Below are positions 26,094-34,200 of a stretch of DNA of 54,181 nucleotides, in pieces. Position numbers and translations under genes: made by a program. Source of the DNA: Bacteroidota bacterium (lineage in GTDB: Bacteria > Bacteroidota > Bacteroidia > Bacteroidales > Prolixibacteraceae); assembly GCA_023251455.1 (NCBI GenBank), contig JAHEYT010000054.1, positions 1-54,181 on the forward strand, read 5' to 3'. The notes beneath the pieces are model-generated. The model made no database searches and was not told where the DNA came from. It worked only from the letters and a program-made list of their open reading frames with translations. How positions within the stretch are numbered: the stretch's first letter is position 1; each line of letters begins with the position of its first letter.

Positions 26094-26377
26094 CCGCTGC
26101 CCTGCGGATTAATTTTGGCACCTGGCTCGCCGGTTAATTTTGAGCAATGAACCATTGAGCAGACCGGATTCTTGTCAAGGGCGAATGTCATAAAACCGAA
26201 CGTTCCCTGAGCGTGAAACGGTCGAAGGGCGTTCTGTTTTTGACCAAGCACGAAGTGTGGCGAAGGGATCCGTTCCTGGACTATCCAATTGGCATATCGA
26301 ATGGAAAAGGATCACCAGAGCCACCCTTGACTTTTCCGGAATGCGTAAATAACTTCGCGCTAAAATTGAGTGAGAGT
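26094..26377 (-). repeat. Structured leader/promoter repeat, long copy A (upstream of the zinc-ribbon gene)
   Basis: It has the same plan as copy C and is 284 bases long. The short module is at 26094-26131. On the plus strand CCGGA (26164-26168) pairs with TCCGG (26335-26339) and GTCAAGGG (26174-26181) pairs with CCCTTGAC (26324-26331). An apical stem pairs AAAACCGAACG (26192-26202) with CGTTCTGTTTT (26230-26240), followed by CCCT with AGGG. The right arm has TTG (26327-26329), 20 nt and TAACTTCG (26350-26357). The region between the apical hairpin and the right arm is longer than in the other copies. Confidence 0.85.
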
Positions 26378-26422
26378 ACACCTCCTTAAATTATTATTTA
26401 TTGATTTGCAATTTATTACGCA

Positions 26423-26446
26423 TAAAAAGAAGAGGCTTTCGCCTCT
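26423..26446 (-). terminator. Terminator of the 56-residue gene
   Basis: AGAGGC/GCCTCT stem with a 4-nt loop and a T-rich run on the minus strand. It also has T-rich sequence on the plus side, so it may work in both directions. Confidence 0.6.
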
Positions 26447-26469
26447 ATAATTTATTTGAGTTGTTATGG

Positions 26470-26640
26470 CTAATTCCCGTAACAACTCAAATAAGCTGCA
26501 TATTCAAATTTTATTAGTTCTTCTTCGAGGGTTTCGGCTGCACCTTCGAAATAAACAGAATTCAAATACTCAGTGAATGCTTCCCAAACTGAACTGTTAT
26601 CCTGATTGTCTTTGGCTGATTTTGAAGTGTAAGTTCTCAT
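26470..26640 (-). CDS. Small acidic protein, 56 residues
   Basis: ATG at 26640, TAG at 26470. The product starts MRTYTSKSAKDNQ and has an acidic helical second half (FEGAAETLEEELIKFEYAAYL). It has no known domain. It is supported as a gene by the terminator after it and by the structured element upstream, which shares sequence with the elements of its neighbours. Short acidic proteins of leading regions may act against host defences, but nothing in the sequence shows that directly. Confidence 0.5.
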   Translation of the reverse strand: MRTYTSKSAKDNQDNSSVWEAFTEYLNSVYFEGAAETLEEELIKFEYAAYLSCYGN

Positions 26641-26651
26641 GCGATAGTTTT

Positions 26652-26811
26652 TTAAAATTATATGCCTTTCGCCGTTGGGGCCACTTCGGAATACACAAAC
26701 AGGAACGGAATACCGTTAAGAAAAATGGAACATTTTTTAGGATATGCCGGAAATTCTTTGTGTAGCCTGCGAAGCAGTTCCGGATTGGCCCTACATCTTT
26801 GCGTATAATTT
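26652..26811 (-). repeat. Diverged structured element P (upstream of the 56-residue gene)
   Basis: Base stem: AAATTATATGC (26655-26665) with GCGTATAATTT (26801-26811). Inner stems: GGGGCCA (26677-26683) with TGGCCC, and TTCGGAA (26685-26691) with TTCCGGA (26778-26784). The right arm carries CATCTTTG (26794-26801) in the unpaired part. The spacing TTCCGGA to CTTTGCG equals that in copies A, B and C. The leader module CCGCAGGGCAGCGG is absent. Confidence 0.6.
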
Positions 26812-26937
26812 CATAAAAACAAGCAATGAAACGCTTACCTGATCAGCTATAAATGCTATCGGAATCAGTAGTTTAGGGTATCGTGGTAAGTTTGAATCTG
26901 GAATTTCAAATAAAGTCCCATTTGTTGAGTGACCAAC

Positions 26938-26960
26938 AAAAAAGCCTTTCGGCTTTTTTT
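26938..26960 (-). terminator. Rho-independent terminator of the SSB-tail gene
   Basis: AAAAAAGCC, loop TTTC, GGCTTTTTTT: a stem with T-runs in both directions, 8 bases after the gene stop at 26968. Confidence 0.75.
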
Positions 26961-26967
26961 AAAAGTT

Positions 26968-27276
26968 TTAAAACGGTAGATCATCCTCTTCCGGCACCGC
27001 TGGTTCTTTCTTCGAAGCTTTCTTAGCCTTTTTTTGCTTTTCTGGCTCAGCAGCAGGTGCATCTTCGGTGTAATCTTTGGTCTGGTAGTAGCAGGTGTGT
27101 GTTCTGCCGAATTTGTCAGGAGTTTTCATTTTGGCCACTTCGAAACCAAGGTATTTGATCCCTTCCTTTTCGAATATTGCTGCTTCGATGCCTTCTACTG
27201 GGAGAACTACTTTTACGATATCAAGATCTGTTACTTGAGTTCCTTTTCCGATGTAATGTTTTTCAAAAGTTGTCAT
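26968..27276 (-). CDS. Small protein with an SSB-like C-terminal tip
   Basis: The start is ATG 27276 (MTTFEKHYIGKGTQ); a longer frame from 27426 would translate the upstream structured element. The 102-residue protein has a beta-rich N-terminal part (VTDLDIVKVVLPVEGIEAAIF, YLGFEVAKMKT) and a lysine/alanine-rich linker. The end is EEDDLPF, the kind of acidic tip that SSB proteins use to recruit repair and replication enzymes. It is not a recognisable OB-fold SSB. It may bind the incoming strand or compete with host SSB for partners. It sits in the leading region, as ssb genes do in F-like plasmids. Confidence 0.65.
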   Translation of the reverse strand: MTTFEKHYIGKGTQVTDLDIVKVVLPVEGIEAAIFEKEGIKYLGFEVAKMKTPDKFGRTHTCYYQTKDYTEDAPAAEPEKQKKAKKASKKEPAVPEEDDLPF

Positions 27277-27293
27277 AACGTAAATTTTTAAAG

Positions 27294-27450
27294 TTAAAAT
27301 TATATGCCAGGTTAAGCAGGACGCGGATTTTGGCGCAATCAGGGAGGAACTGGAATACCGCCGCGCAGCAAGGATATGCCGGGAAAATCCTTGATTGAGG
27401 GGACCGAACGCCATAAACGTGTCCAACCTTTGCAGATAAATCTAACTGAC
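27294..27450 (-). repeat. Diverged structured element Q (upstream of the SSB-tail gene)
   Basis: It shares TTAAAATTATATGCC, AGGAAC-GGAATACCG and GGATATGCCGG segments with element P. Arms: ATTATATGC (about 27299-27307) with GCAGATAAAT, AGGTT with AACCT, GGAC with GTCC, and TTTTGGCG with CGCCATAAA. The right arm carries AACCTTTG. It has no TTG at the -33 distance, so a promoter role is less certain than for A, B and C. Confidence 0.5.
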
Positions 27451-28155
27451 CTTAAAAATTAGTTATGGCCTACTTGACCCAAAAAGCCATTACCGGCAAG
27501 GCATGCGAAAGTTTAGGCTTGAAACCGGAAGTTTTCATCGGAGGCTAAGCGATGCAATTCCTCGAACAGGTTTAATACCGGTTTCTGAAGTCCAATGAAC
27601 TGTACGAATTCGGCAATTGAACAGGTAATGCCCCAATCAGTTTAATGAAGATGCTTGTAACAGACTGTGAAAAAAGTGCCTAATGGGAATATAAAGCGTG
27701 GCAAAATGGCGATTGACTTTCTAAACTCAAAAGTCGAAAAGGCTTATCATTGTGGAGTAAAAACCGCTTTCAAAATAGAAAAAGGGTTACCCTGTTTTTT
27801 ATGATTCAGTAATGTCTTCTTTTCTTTGATATAGAAAAGCACAGTAACAATCATCAACTTATTCGACAACCGGCGCATGTGTTGTTTCCATTTTGAATCA
27901 GCTTGCTAACCCGAAGGATGAGCTATTTTATTTGTATATCAGTCCAGAAAATTGGAAAGGTGTGTGTTCGGAATAATCGGCTTTCAGTCCGATCATTCCG
28001 AATCTAAATGTATAGTTATGAAGATTGTTCGGTGAATGAATAAATTAGTACGGAGGGCAACTATCCGTTATCAAGATAACGGGAACGAACTGCGTTTGAA
28101 ATAAGTGAGCCGGACGTTCTGCAATCGCAGGGGTTCTGTTCTATGTGTACGCTTC
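27451..28155. other. 705-base stretch without a convincing gene; two hairpins
   Basis: No frame with coding character was found on either strand. There is a strong inverted repeat at 27967-28002 (TTCGGAAT-A-ATCGG with CCGAT-C-ATTCCGAA). A shorter one, CCGTTAT/ATAACGG, lies near 28068-28084. The stretch lies upstream of the SSB-tail gene on the minus strand and could hold a further single-strand structure or remains of a lost gene. Confidence 0.4.
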
Positions 28156-28440
28156 TTATTTTACTTGTTGTTTAACTTGTGCAACAAATTCTTTGGCAGG
28201 TTTAAAAGAAGGAATGAAATGTGCAGGAACAATAATTGTAGTGTTTTTTGAAATATTCCTTGCAATTTTTTCTGCTCTTCTTTTTACGATAAAACTACCG
28301 AAACCCCGAAGATATACATTTCTTCCACTGGTTAAAGAATCTTTCATGGTTTCCATTATTGCTTCAACAGCCTTTTGCACAGTCACTTTTTCAATTCCGG
28401 TGTTTTGACTTATTTCGTTAACGATATCTGCTTTTGTCAT
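28156..28440 (-). CDS. HU-family DNA-binding protein
   Basis: The protein has 94 residues, the normal HU length. The N-terminal helices (MTKADIVNEISQNTGIEKVTVQKAVEAIMETMKDSL), RNVYLRGFGSF and a basic arm (VKRRAEKIARN) followed by PAHFIPSFKPAKEF are characteristic. It bends DNA and probably serves the element's recombination or relaxosome, or replaces host HU in its chromatin. It has a normal double-strand promoter (TATATTTG) in contrast to the neighbouring genes. Confidence 0.95.
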   Translation of the reverse strand: MTKADIVNEISQNTGIEKVTVQKAVEAIMETMKDSLTSGRNVYLRGFGSFIVKRRAEKIARNISKNTTIIVPAHFIPSFKPAKEFVAQVKQQVK

Positions 28441-28491
28441 CTCTTAATGTGTTTAATTATCTAAAATTTATAGTTCTCAAAAATTGGTGTC

Positions 28492-28499
28492 CAAATATA
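28492..28499 (-). promoter_or_regulatory. Promoter -7 element of the HU gene
   Basis: TATATTTG on the minus strand fits the Bacteroidetes -7 consensus TAnnTTTG, with a TTG about 22 bases upstream and the ATG about 50 bases downstream. Confidence 0.55.
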
Positions 28500-28592
28500 A
28501 AATTATTAATCACATGCTCATCAATTTCTTAGTGCATTTTACTTCGAATTATTGACTTCAGAAATGTACAACCAGAAAAAAGCCTTTTAAAG

Positions 28593-28618
28593 AAACTTCC
28601 CCCGATTGGAGGAAGTTT
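28593..28618 (-). terminator. Terminator of the DUF6573 gene
   Basis: AAACTTCC/GGAAGTTT stem with a 10-nt loop, T-rich on the minus strand, 25 bases after the stop at 28644. Confidence 0.6.
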
Positions 28619-28643
28619 TCTGAAGATTCTTCGATTGCCATAA

Positions 28644-29078
28644 TCAGTCTTCGCTGGGTTTCATGATGAAAATAGCCGGTGACGGATCATCAAAATCCTG
28701 CGCCTGAATAACAGCTTTGAGGGTAACTAATCGATTAAAACGATTTTCCTCAGTTTCCAACTTTTCGTTAGCTTCCCAGTTACCTTCATCGGGCAAAAAG
28801 CTGATAAAATCAAATTGTAAAAAGTTGGAAGAAACTTTCCGGGCTTGAAAAGCAAACATGAACATCACGTCCCAAAGACGACCTGAAAGGTTTTGAACAT
28901 GCTCCATACCTTTCGGAACTTCAACATACTTGTCCCATGCTGCACGAGTCAGGTAAACCGGAAATTTAATACCGGCTTCCTTTGAGGCGTCACTGTCAAC
29001 CTTTACAAGAAAACCATCATTAACAGCTTGTTTGGTTGAATACGTGGAAATAATTTCCCATCCGTTTGAATCTTTCAT
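28644..29078 (-). CDS. DUF6573-like protein
   Basis: The protein has 144 residues. The pattern WEIISTYSTKQAVNDGFLV, then GIKFPVYLTRAAWDKYVEVP, GRLWDVMFMF and a closing VTLKAVIQAQD resembles the DUF6573 family, found on plasmids and conjugative elements of many bacteria. Its function is unknown to me. The ATG is 9 nt from the leader module of repeat B, the gene-proximal end of that repeat. A terminator follows, so it is a one-gene unit. Position and regulation suggest it acts early after transfer. Confidence 0.75.
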   Translation of the reverse strand: MKDSNGWEIISTYSTKQAVNDGFLVKVDSDASKEAGIKFPVYLTRAAWDKYVEVPKGMEHVQNLSGRLWDVMFMFAFQARKVSSNFLQFDFISFLPDEGNWEANEKLETEENRFNRLVTLKAVIQAQDFDDPSPAIFIMKPSED

Positions 29079-29087
29079 TTGATTTTG

Positions 29088-29339
29088 CCGCTGCCTTGCG
29101 GACTTATCTTGGCATCTGGCTCGCCGGTTAATTTTGAACCGTGAACCATTGAGCAGACCGGATTCTAGTCAAGGGCGAATGTCATAATTCATCAACCGTT
29201 CCCTGAGCGCAAAGCAGTCGAAGGGGGTTGATGAATTTGACCGAGCACGAAGTGTGGCTTGACAAGGGAATTGGAGAGAGAAGCCACCCTTGCCTTTTCC
29301 GGGATGCGTAAATACCTTTGTGATGAATTAAGTGAGAGT
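29088..29339 (-). repeat. Structured leader/promoter repeat, long copy B (upstream of the DUF6573 gene)
   Basis: The short module (CCGCAAGGCAGCGG, 9 nt before the ATG) is at 29088-29125. On the plus strand GTCAAGGG (29168-29175) faces CCCTTGCC (29287-29294). The apical stem is a perfect 12-bp pair, AATTCATCAACC (29186-29197) with GGTTGATGAATT (29226-29237), plus CCCT with AGGG. The right arm has TTG (29290-29292), 20 nt and TACCTTTG (29313-29320), which fits TAnnTTTG. The base stem is TTAATT with AATTAA. Confidence 0.85.
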
Positions 29340-29366
29340 AGTACTTTAAAGTTATTTTGAAAACAA

Positions 29367-29393
29367 AAAACCCTAGTCATTGACCAGGGTTTT
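29367..29393 (-). terminator. Terminator of the abiE operon
   Basis: AAACCCT ... AGGGTTT hairpin containing GTCA/TGAC, with six T on the minus strand and four T on the plus strand; probably works in both directions. It lies between repeat B and the abiEii stop. Confidence 0.65.
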
Positions 29394-29512
29394 AAATTTC
29401 CACCTCTATAACAACAAAAAAAGCTGCGTTAATTCTTTTACTGTGATAAAAAATCTAATCTAAATTTACGATAATATTTGACAAGTGCATTTAAATATTT
29501 ACCAATTTATAA

Positions 29513-30433
29513 TCATCCAAATAACACGCTCTCTAAAACGGAGACCATCTCCTTGTGTTTCCTGGGATTGTCGTGTTTTAATCTTTTAATATTCTGCAAT
29601 TTCCAATGAACGGCTGGTAATTCTCGGACATTTTTGACGGATAATTTTTCCCAATCCGGGTTGCCATCTTTGAAACTCATTAAAAATTGCCGGTCACTGT
29701 TTGTTAGTTTTGATTGAACTTGTCTAACTAACTGTAATCGGGTTTGTTCATAATCTTCATAACTAAAAGGCATATTTGCCATACCCGAAAATTGGGTTTC
29801 AAAGGCTTGTCTCTGATCAATAAACATTGGACTGATTACCTCGCTAATTGGTCGCATGTGAGAAATAAGCGCAACAAGGAAACCGTTTTTTATATCATCC
29901 GTGAAACCCTCATTATCCAAAAGAAGCCAGACATCAAACAAATCGCGGGGATGCTGCCGGTCTAATGCAGCGCAAATCTTTCCTCCATAAAGTTCAGCCA
30001 TTGAAACAACATGAATAGCAGCAAATCTGCCGAATTCAGTTTCAACAGAATCATGAACCCGCATAAGTCTGGTTGGATGAATACTCCCTCGGGTTGTGGT
30101 ATTTACCTCGATCTTAATTTGAGCGCCAGGCAACTGGCAATTAATTTTAACATCCTGTCCTTCGCGTGATGCTGCTGTCACACTAATTCTCGGAATAGAT
30201 TGTTCCAGGTCGAATTTGATTCGCGCCAGTCCATTTGAAATATTCTTTAATGCTGTTTCCCGGTCATCAATTAAAAGATAAGTTAAGTCGATATCAACTG
30301 ATAGTCTGGGCATACTCCGCACAAACAGGTTAATAGCCGTCCCCCCTTTGAGCGCAAATATTGTTTCTTTTGCAACATACGGGAGTGTTTGCAACAATAA
30401 ATCAACCTGTGCTTTATATTTTGGATCGATCAT
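29513..30433 (-). CDS. abiEii: AbiEii-type nucleotidyltransferase toxin
   Basis: The protein has 306 residues. The nucleotidyltransferase core is seen as ALKGGTAINLF, then LSVDIDLTYLL, the GG...DxD pattern of DUF1814/AbiEii toxins. Further conserved parts are ELYGGKICAALDRQHPRDLFDVWLLL and the C-terminal helical region. AbiEii toxins transfer nucleotides to cell targets and stop growth on phage infection, in a type IV toxin-antitoxin system. The start overlaps the antitoxin stop by 4 bases. Besides abortive infection it would also help to keep the element in the cell. Confidence 0.93.
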   Translation of the reverse strand: MIDPKYKAQVDLLLQTLPYVAKETIFALKGGTAINLFVRSMPRLSVDIDLTYLLIDDRETALKNISNGLARIKFDLEQSIPRISVTAASREGQDVKINCQLPGAQIKIEVNTTTRGSIHPTRLMRVHDSVETEFGRFAAIHVVSMAELYGGKICAALDRQHPRDLFDVWLLLDNEGFTDDIKNGFLVALISHMRPISEVISPMFIDQRQAFETQFSGMANMPFSYEDYEQTRLQLVRQVQSKLTNSDRQFLMSFKDGNPDWEKLSVKNVRELPAVHWKLQNIKRLKHDNPRKHKEMVSVLESVLFG

Positions 30434-31197
30434 AATTGAGCCAATTCTTTGGAGATTGTAATACGAAATTCAGAATCATACGAACCATTCCTGATAATAT
30501 TCCGGGCACCCTGTCCAAGATTGACCGATGATAAATCAAGAAATTGAAACCATTGGTGATTTGCCTTTTTCGCCATGTACAAAAATAAGCGTTTGACTTT
30601 TATCGAACTGCATCCTTCCAAAAGCTTCTGCAACAGGCCGGGTCTTAAATTTACCAAGCCAGACATAATCTGATAAACTTCCATAATATCCAGACTATCC
30701 GGAGTAAGATAAAGACATTCGAATATTGCCCGCTCTGCTGATGCCATCATTAAGGGAAATTGTGTTTCAAGATATTCATCCATCCCAATCCCTTCTGGAA
30801 GAAATGAAGTCTTGACGTGGCTTACCGCTTCATTCCATGAATATTGTTTAAACCATGCTGGCAATCTCGTATTCAATAAAGAGAATAAATAAACCGTCTC
30901 GGCTCCGGTGCGGATATAATGCGAAAATCCCAACATCGATAAAGCTGTTGGGCCACCAATATAAACAGGCAGATTAGCTTGTTTTTGCAGGGAATAAAGT
31001 GCCCCTTGCCAAACCACAGTTTCATTCGGGCGTTTAAAAGCACCAACTCCAATCGATTCAAGCCAGCCGCTTTTTAAATAACGATGTTGCAGGTCACGGG
31101 AGAATCCATTTGCATCAAGCCATGAAGCAAGCAATACTGTTCCCGGAACATGCAAATCCAGAAGTCTCTTTAATTTTATTTCATTATTCGTACTCAC
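30430..31197 (-). CDS. abiEi: AbiEi-type antitoxin
   Basis: The protein has 255 residues. The N-terminal part is a winged-helix-like DNA-binding segment (ANGFSRDLQHRYLKSGWLESIGVGAFKRP). It is followed by the AbiEi core (YIGGPTALSMLGFSHYI, ASAERAIFECLYLTP). The protein should repress its own promoter and neutralise the AbiEii toxin without binding it. It is followed with a 4-base overlap by the toxin gene. Confidence 0.92.
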   Translation of the reverse strand: MSTNNEIKLKRLLDLHVPGTVLLASWLDANGFSRDLQHRYLKSGWLESIGVGAFKRPNETVVWQGALYSLQKQANLPVYIGGPTALSMLGFSHYIRTGAETVYLFSLLNTRLPAWFKQYSWNEAVSHVKTSFLPEGIGMDEYLETQFPLMMASAERAIFECLYLTPDSLDIMEVYQIMSGLVNLRPGLLQKLLEGCSSIKVKRLFLYMAKKANHQWFQFLDLSSVNLGQGARNIIRNGSYDSEFRITISKELAQL

Positions 31198-31202
31198 AGT
31201 AC

Positions 31203-31218
31203 AAATATCGTAATATTT
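31203..31218. promoter_or_regulatory. Palindrome upstream of abiEi, possible operator
   Basis: AAATAT, CGTA, ATATTT, 5 bases before the abiEi start; a larger pair ATATCGT/ACGATAT overlaps it. AbiEi antitoxins are known to bind inverted repeats at their own promoter, so this is a candidate site. Confidence 0.4.
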
Positions 31219-31248
31219 TTAAAAAAAACAAACGATATCCTGATTATT

Positions 31249-34200
31249 TTAACCTACTGCATTGTTGTTGACCTGCTCTACAATACGAATAATCCGATCT
31301 TGATCTTCATCCTCAAAAAGGCCAAATATACCGTGGTCATTAATATCGGTAAATGGTGGTTGTGCAAGCTGTGATAATTCGAGTATTCCGTTATTCTTAA
31401 AATGAGTGACTATGTTCCGGATAAACTGTATTTGATCAGCTCTTAGATTACCAAAATCAATAAATTCAGAAAAGGCAGTTTGTGTTGCCTCTTCATCCAT
31501 ACCCAAAATAGTGCGGATAAATTTGCCCAAAGGCTGCTCACCATAGTGCTTAACAAAGTCATCTTTTGTACCGATTTGGGAATCTATAAAAACCAGTCTT
31601 TCCAGCTCCTGCAATTCGGCAGAGGTAAGTTTTATATTCTTTCGAAGTTTCTGTATGGTGATGTGGTATATGTTCTCCCGAATGTAACGTTCAACCTTTA
31701 ATTTGTAATTGTCGCTTTTCCGATATCCTCCTTCAACGTCGGCAATCGTGTTGATTCCGATCAATTGATCTTCGAAATCTGTCTGGTAAATAACCGTTTC
31801 TGTAGCTGGAATATATTTAATGAGCTGACGGAATGATTCCCTGACAGTCTCCAATTTTGAATGCGTTCTTTCTACCCAAAACTCATCGGTCATAGCAGAA
31901 CGGACAACATTCTGAACTTTGGCAACCTCATGAATATTTAATAAACGCGAAAGTTGATTGGCAATCGTTCGCACCTTATTGCAATAACGTTGCTGGATAG
32001 CATCATTTTCGACTACAGTCAACTGAAAACTCGTCATTAACTGATCAAATCGTTTTGCCTTTTCATCATCTTCCGGGATAAATATCAACTTTGCCAGATG
32101 AGTATATATATTGTGCTTGTCTTCATTTGTTAGAGCATTCCAGCTGTTTCGGTCTGAAAACTGATCAACATACCGCAATACCATTTTAACGGTAAAACTA
32201 CTTCTGTTTAAAGCTGAAACACGTTCGTGTGCCCAATCGAGATATTCAGTTCTTGCTTTTTGGTGGTATTCATCCAGATAGGGGTCTTGCCGAAAAGCTT
32301 CAGCCAAACCAATTACATTTTTAAATATCCGGGCTGACACCGAATCGTAACTAACCGGAATGATCCCTGTTGCATTTTCCTGAAAAAACTCAAAGTTGCG
32401 ACAAATATCAAAAACATTAAAAAACTGTTTATGATCGCCGGGAGCAAACAAATCCTCACACAAACGGGTACCCCGGCCAATCATCTGCCAAAATTTCGCT
32501 TTGCTATAAACGGGTTTGAAGATGACCAGATTCACAATGGGAGGCACATCAATGCCCGTATCAAGCATATCCACTGAAACAGCAATTTGCGGTAATTTTC
32601 CAATCATTTCAAAATCGTCAATCAGGTCTTGCGCGTATTTCTCGTAATTGTCGATTACCCGTAAATACTTGTTACTGAATTGCGGATAAAGAAAATTGAA
32701 GCGTGCTTCAATAAATTCGGCGTGTGCATGGTTTCGTGCAAATATGATGGTTTTGCCTGTTTTGTCGCCTCCTTCAACACGAACACCTTCATTCATCAAA
32801 ATGTCTAAAACTTTATCGACGGTATCTTCATTAAACAACCAGTTATTAATGGCGGCAGGACTAATTGCATCCGGCAGGTTTCCCTGTTCATCCCTGAAGG
32901 TTTCTTCGTAGCGAATTTTTTCTTCAGGCGATAGTTCATTATATTTGATTCCACGGGTCATAAAACCCAAGTCAACCTGCTTCGCTTGAAACGGAACCAG
33001 ATATTTCTCGTCAACAGCTTCCTGCAATTCGTAATCAAAAGTTGGAATCCCCTGCTCTTCTTCGAAGAGACGGTAGGTATCGTAATCGGTACTATCCTTG
33101 GGAGTGGCCGTTAATCCCAGCATCAATGCATCAAAATAGTCGAAAATGGCACCGTATTTTTGGTAAACCGACCGGTGGGCTTCATCAATAATGATAAGGT
33201 CGAAATGGCCAACAGAATAAAATCGCTGCTCGCCACTATGAATACCGTCAATACAATTCATCATGGTTGGATAAGTGGAGAATACCAGTCGTGTTTCTTT
33301 ATCTTCTTTTTCTTTGGTTAAATCAACCGATGACAAATGAGGCAATAGCTTATTAAAGTTTCGTTTGGCCTGAGTAACAAGTGCATTACGATCCGCAAGA
33401 AATAGTACCCGACTGATCCAGCCTGCCTTCATCAAAACATCGACAAATGAAATGGCTGTTCGGGTCTTTCCTGAACCTGTGGCCATTACCACCAATGCTT
33501 TGCGTGAACCGCCTTTTAATCCTTCTGATGTGGTTTTAAGATATTTATCGAGTACGCTTTTAATGGCTAGCTTCTGATAAACCCGATTGGTAATGGCATT
33601 ATTAATCGTTTGGGTCCGTGGATCAATCCGATCTTTCCTACGGTTGACCAACACCTGAAGCTCATCCTTGGTATAAAAACCATGCACTTTCCGGGGAGTA
33701 TAAAAGCAATCATCCCACAACTCGGTGTCAAATCCGTTTGAGTAGTATATTACCGGACGTTGACCAGTAATTCTTTCCAAACAATTGGCATAGAGTTCGG
33801 CCTGATGTTTTCCTTCATGAATATTTCGGGAAGTTTTTTTCGCTTCAACTAAAGCCAGAGGCAAGCCATTGTCACCCCACAACACATAGTCAACATATCC
33901 GTTTCCTGTTGGATTCACTGATTTTGGCATTCCTGTAACCGGATATTCCGTTGCATTGGTCGCATCCGGGTTCCAGCCCGCTTCACGCAACATGGAGTTG
34001 ATATAAAGTTCACGGGTTTTAGCTTCGGAATACTGACCTGCGGGGATAATTACCGGTGAATTTTGCCGCTTTCTGGATTCAGTTAAAGCAAATTGTGCTT
34101 TAATTTTCCGAAGTTCTTCCTCAATTTCCAGACGTTTTTTACGTTCGCGGTTGGCAATTTCAATTTGCCCGGTATTCTCGTCTTCCAATCGCTTGATCTC

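Noticed and set aside
27465..27812. Plus-strand frame with five internal stops that reads like a decayed gene
   Set aside because: The number of stops is about what chance gives for 115 codons in this base composition, and no family is recognisable.
24247..29339. Repeats as integron attC sites
   Set aside because: Copies are bound to start codons rather than to gene ends, the long ones are 250-284 bases, no GTTRRRY core was seen and no integron integrase is present.
24247..29339. Repeats as IS/MITE copies
   Set aside because: No terminal inverted repeats with target duplications; fixed 8-9 nt distance to six start codons and pairing-preserving changes point to a functional element.
24247..29339. 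CRISPR array
   Set aside because: Repeat units are long, unequal in spacing and separated by genes; no short regular spacers and no cas genes.
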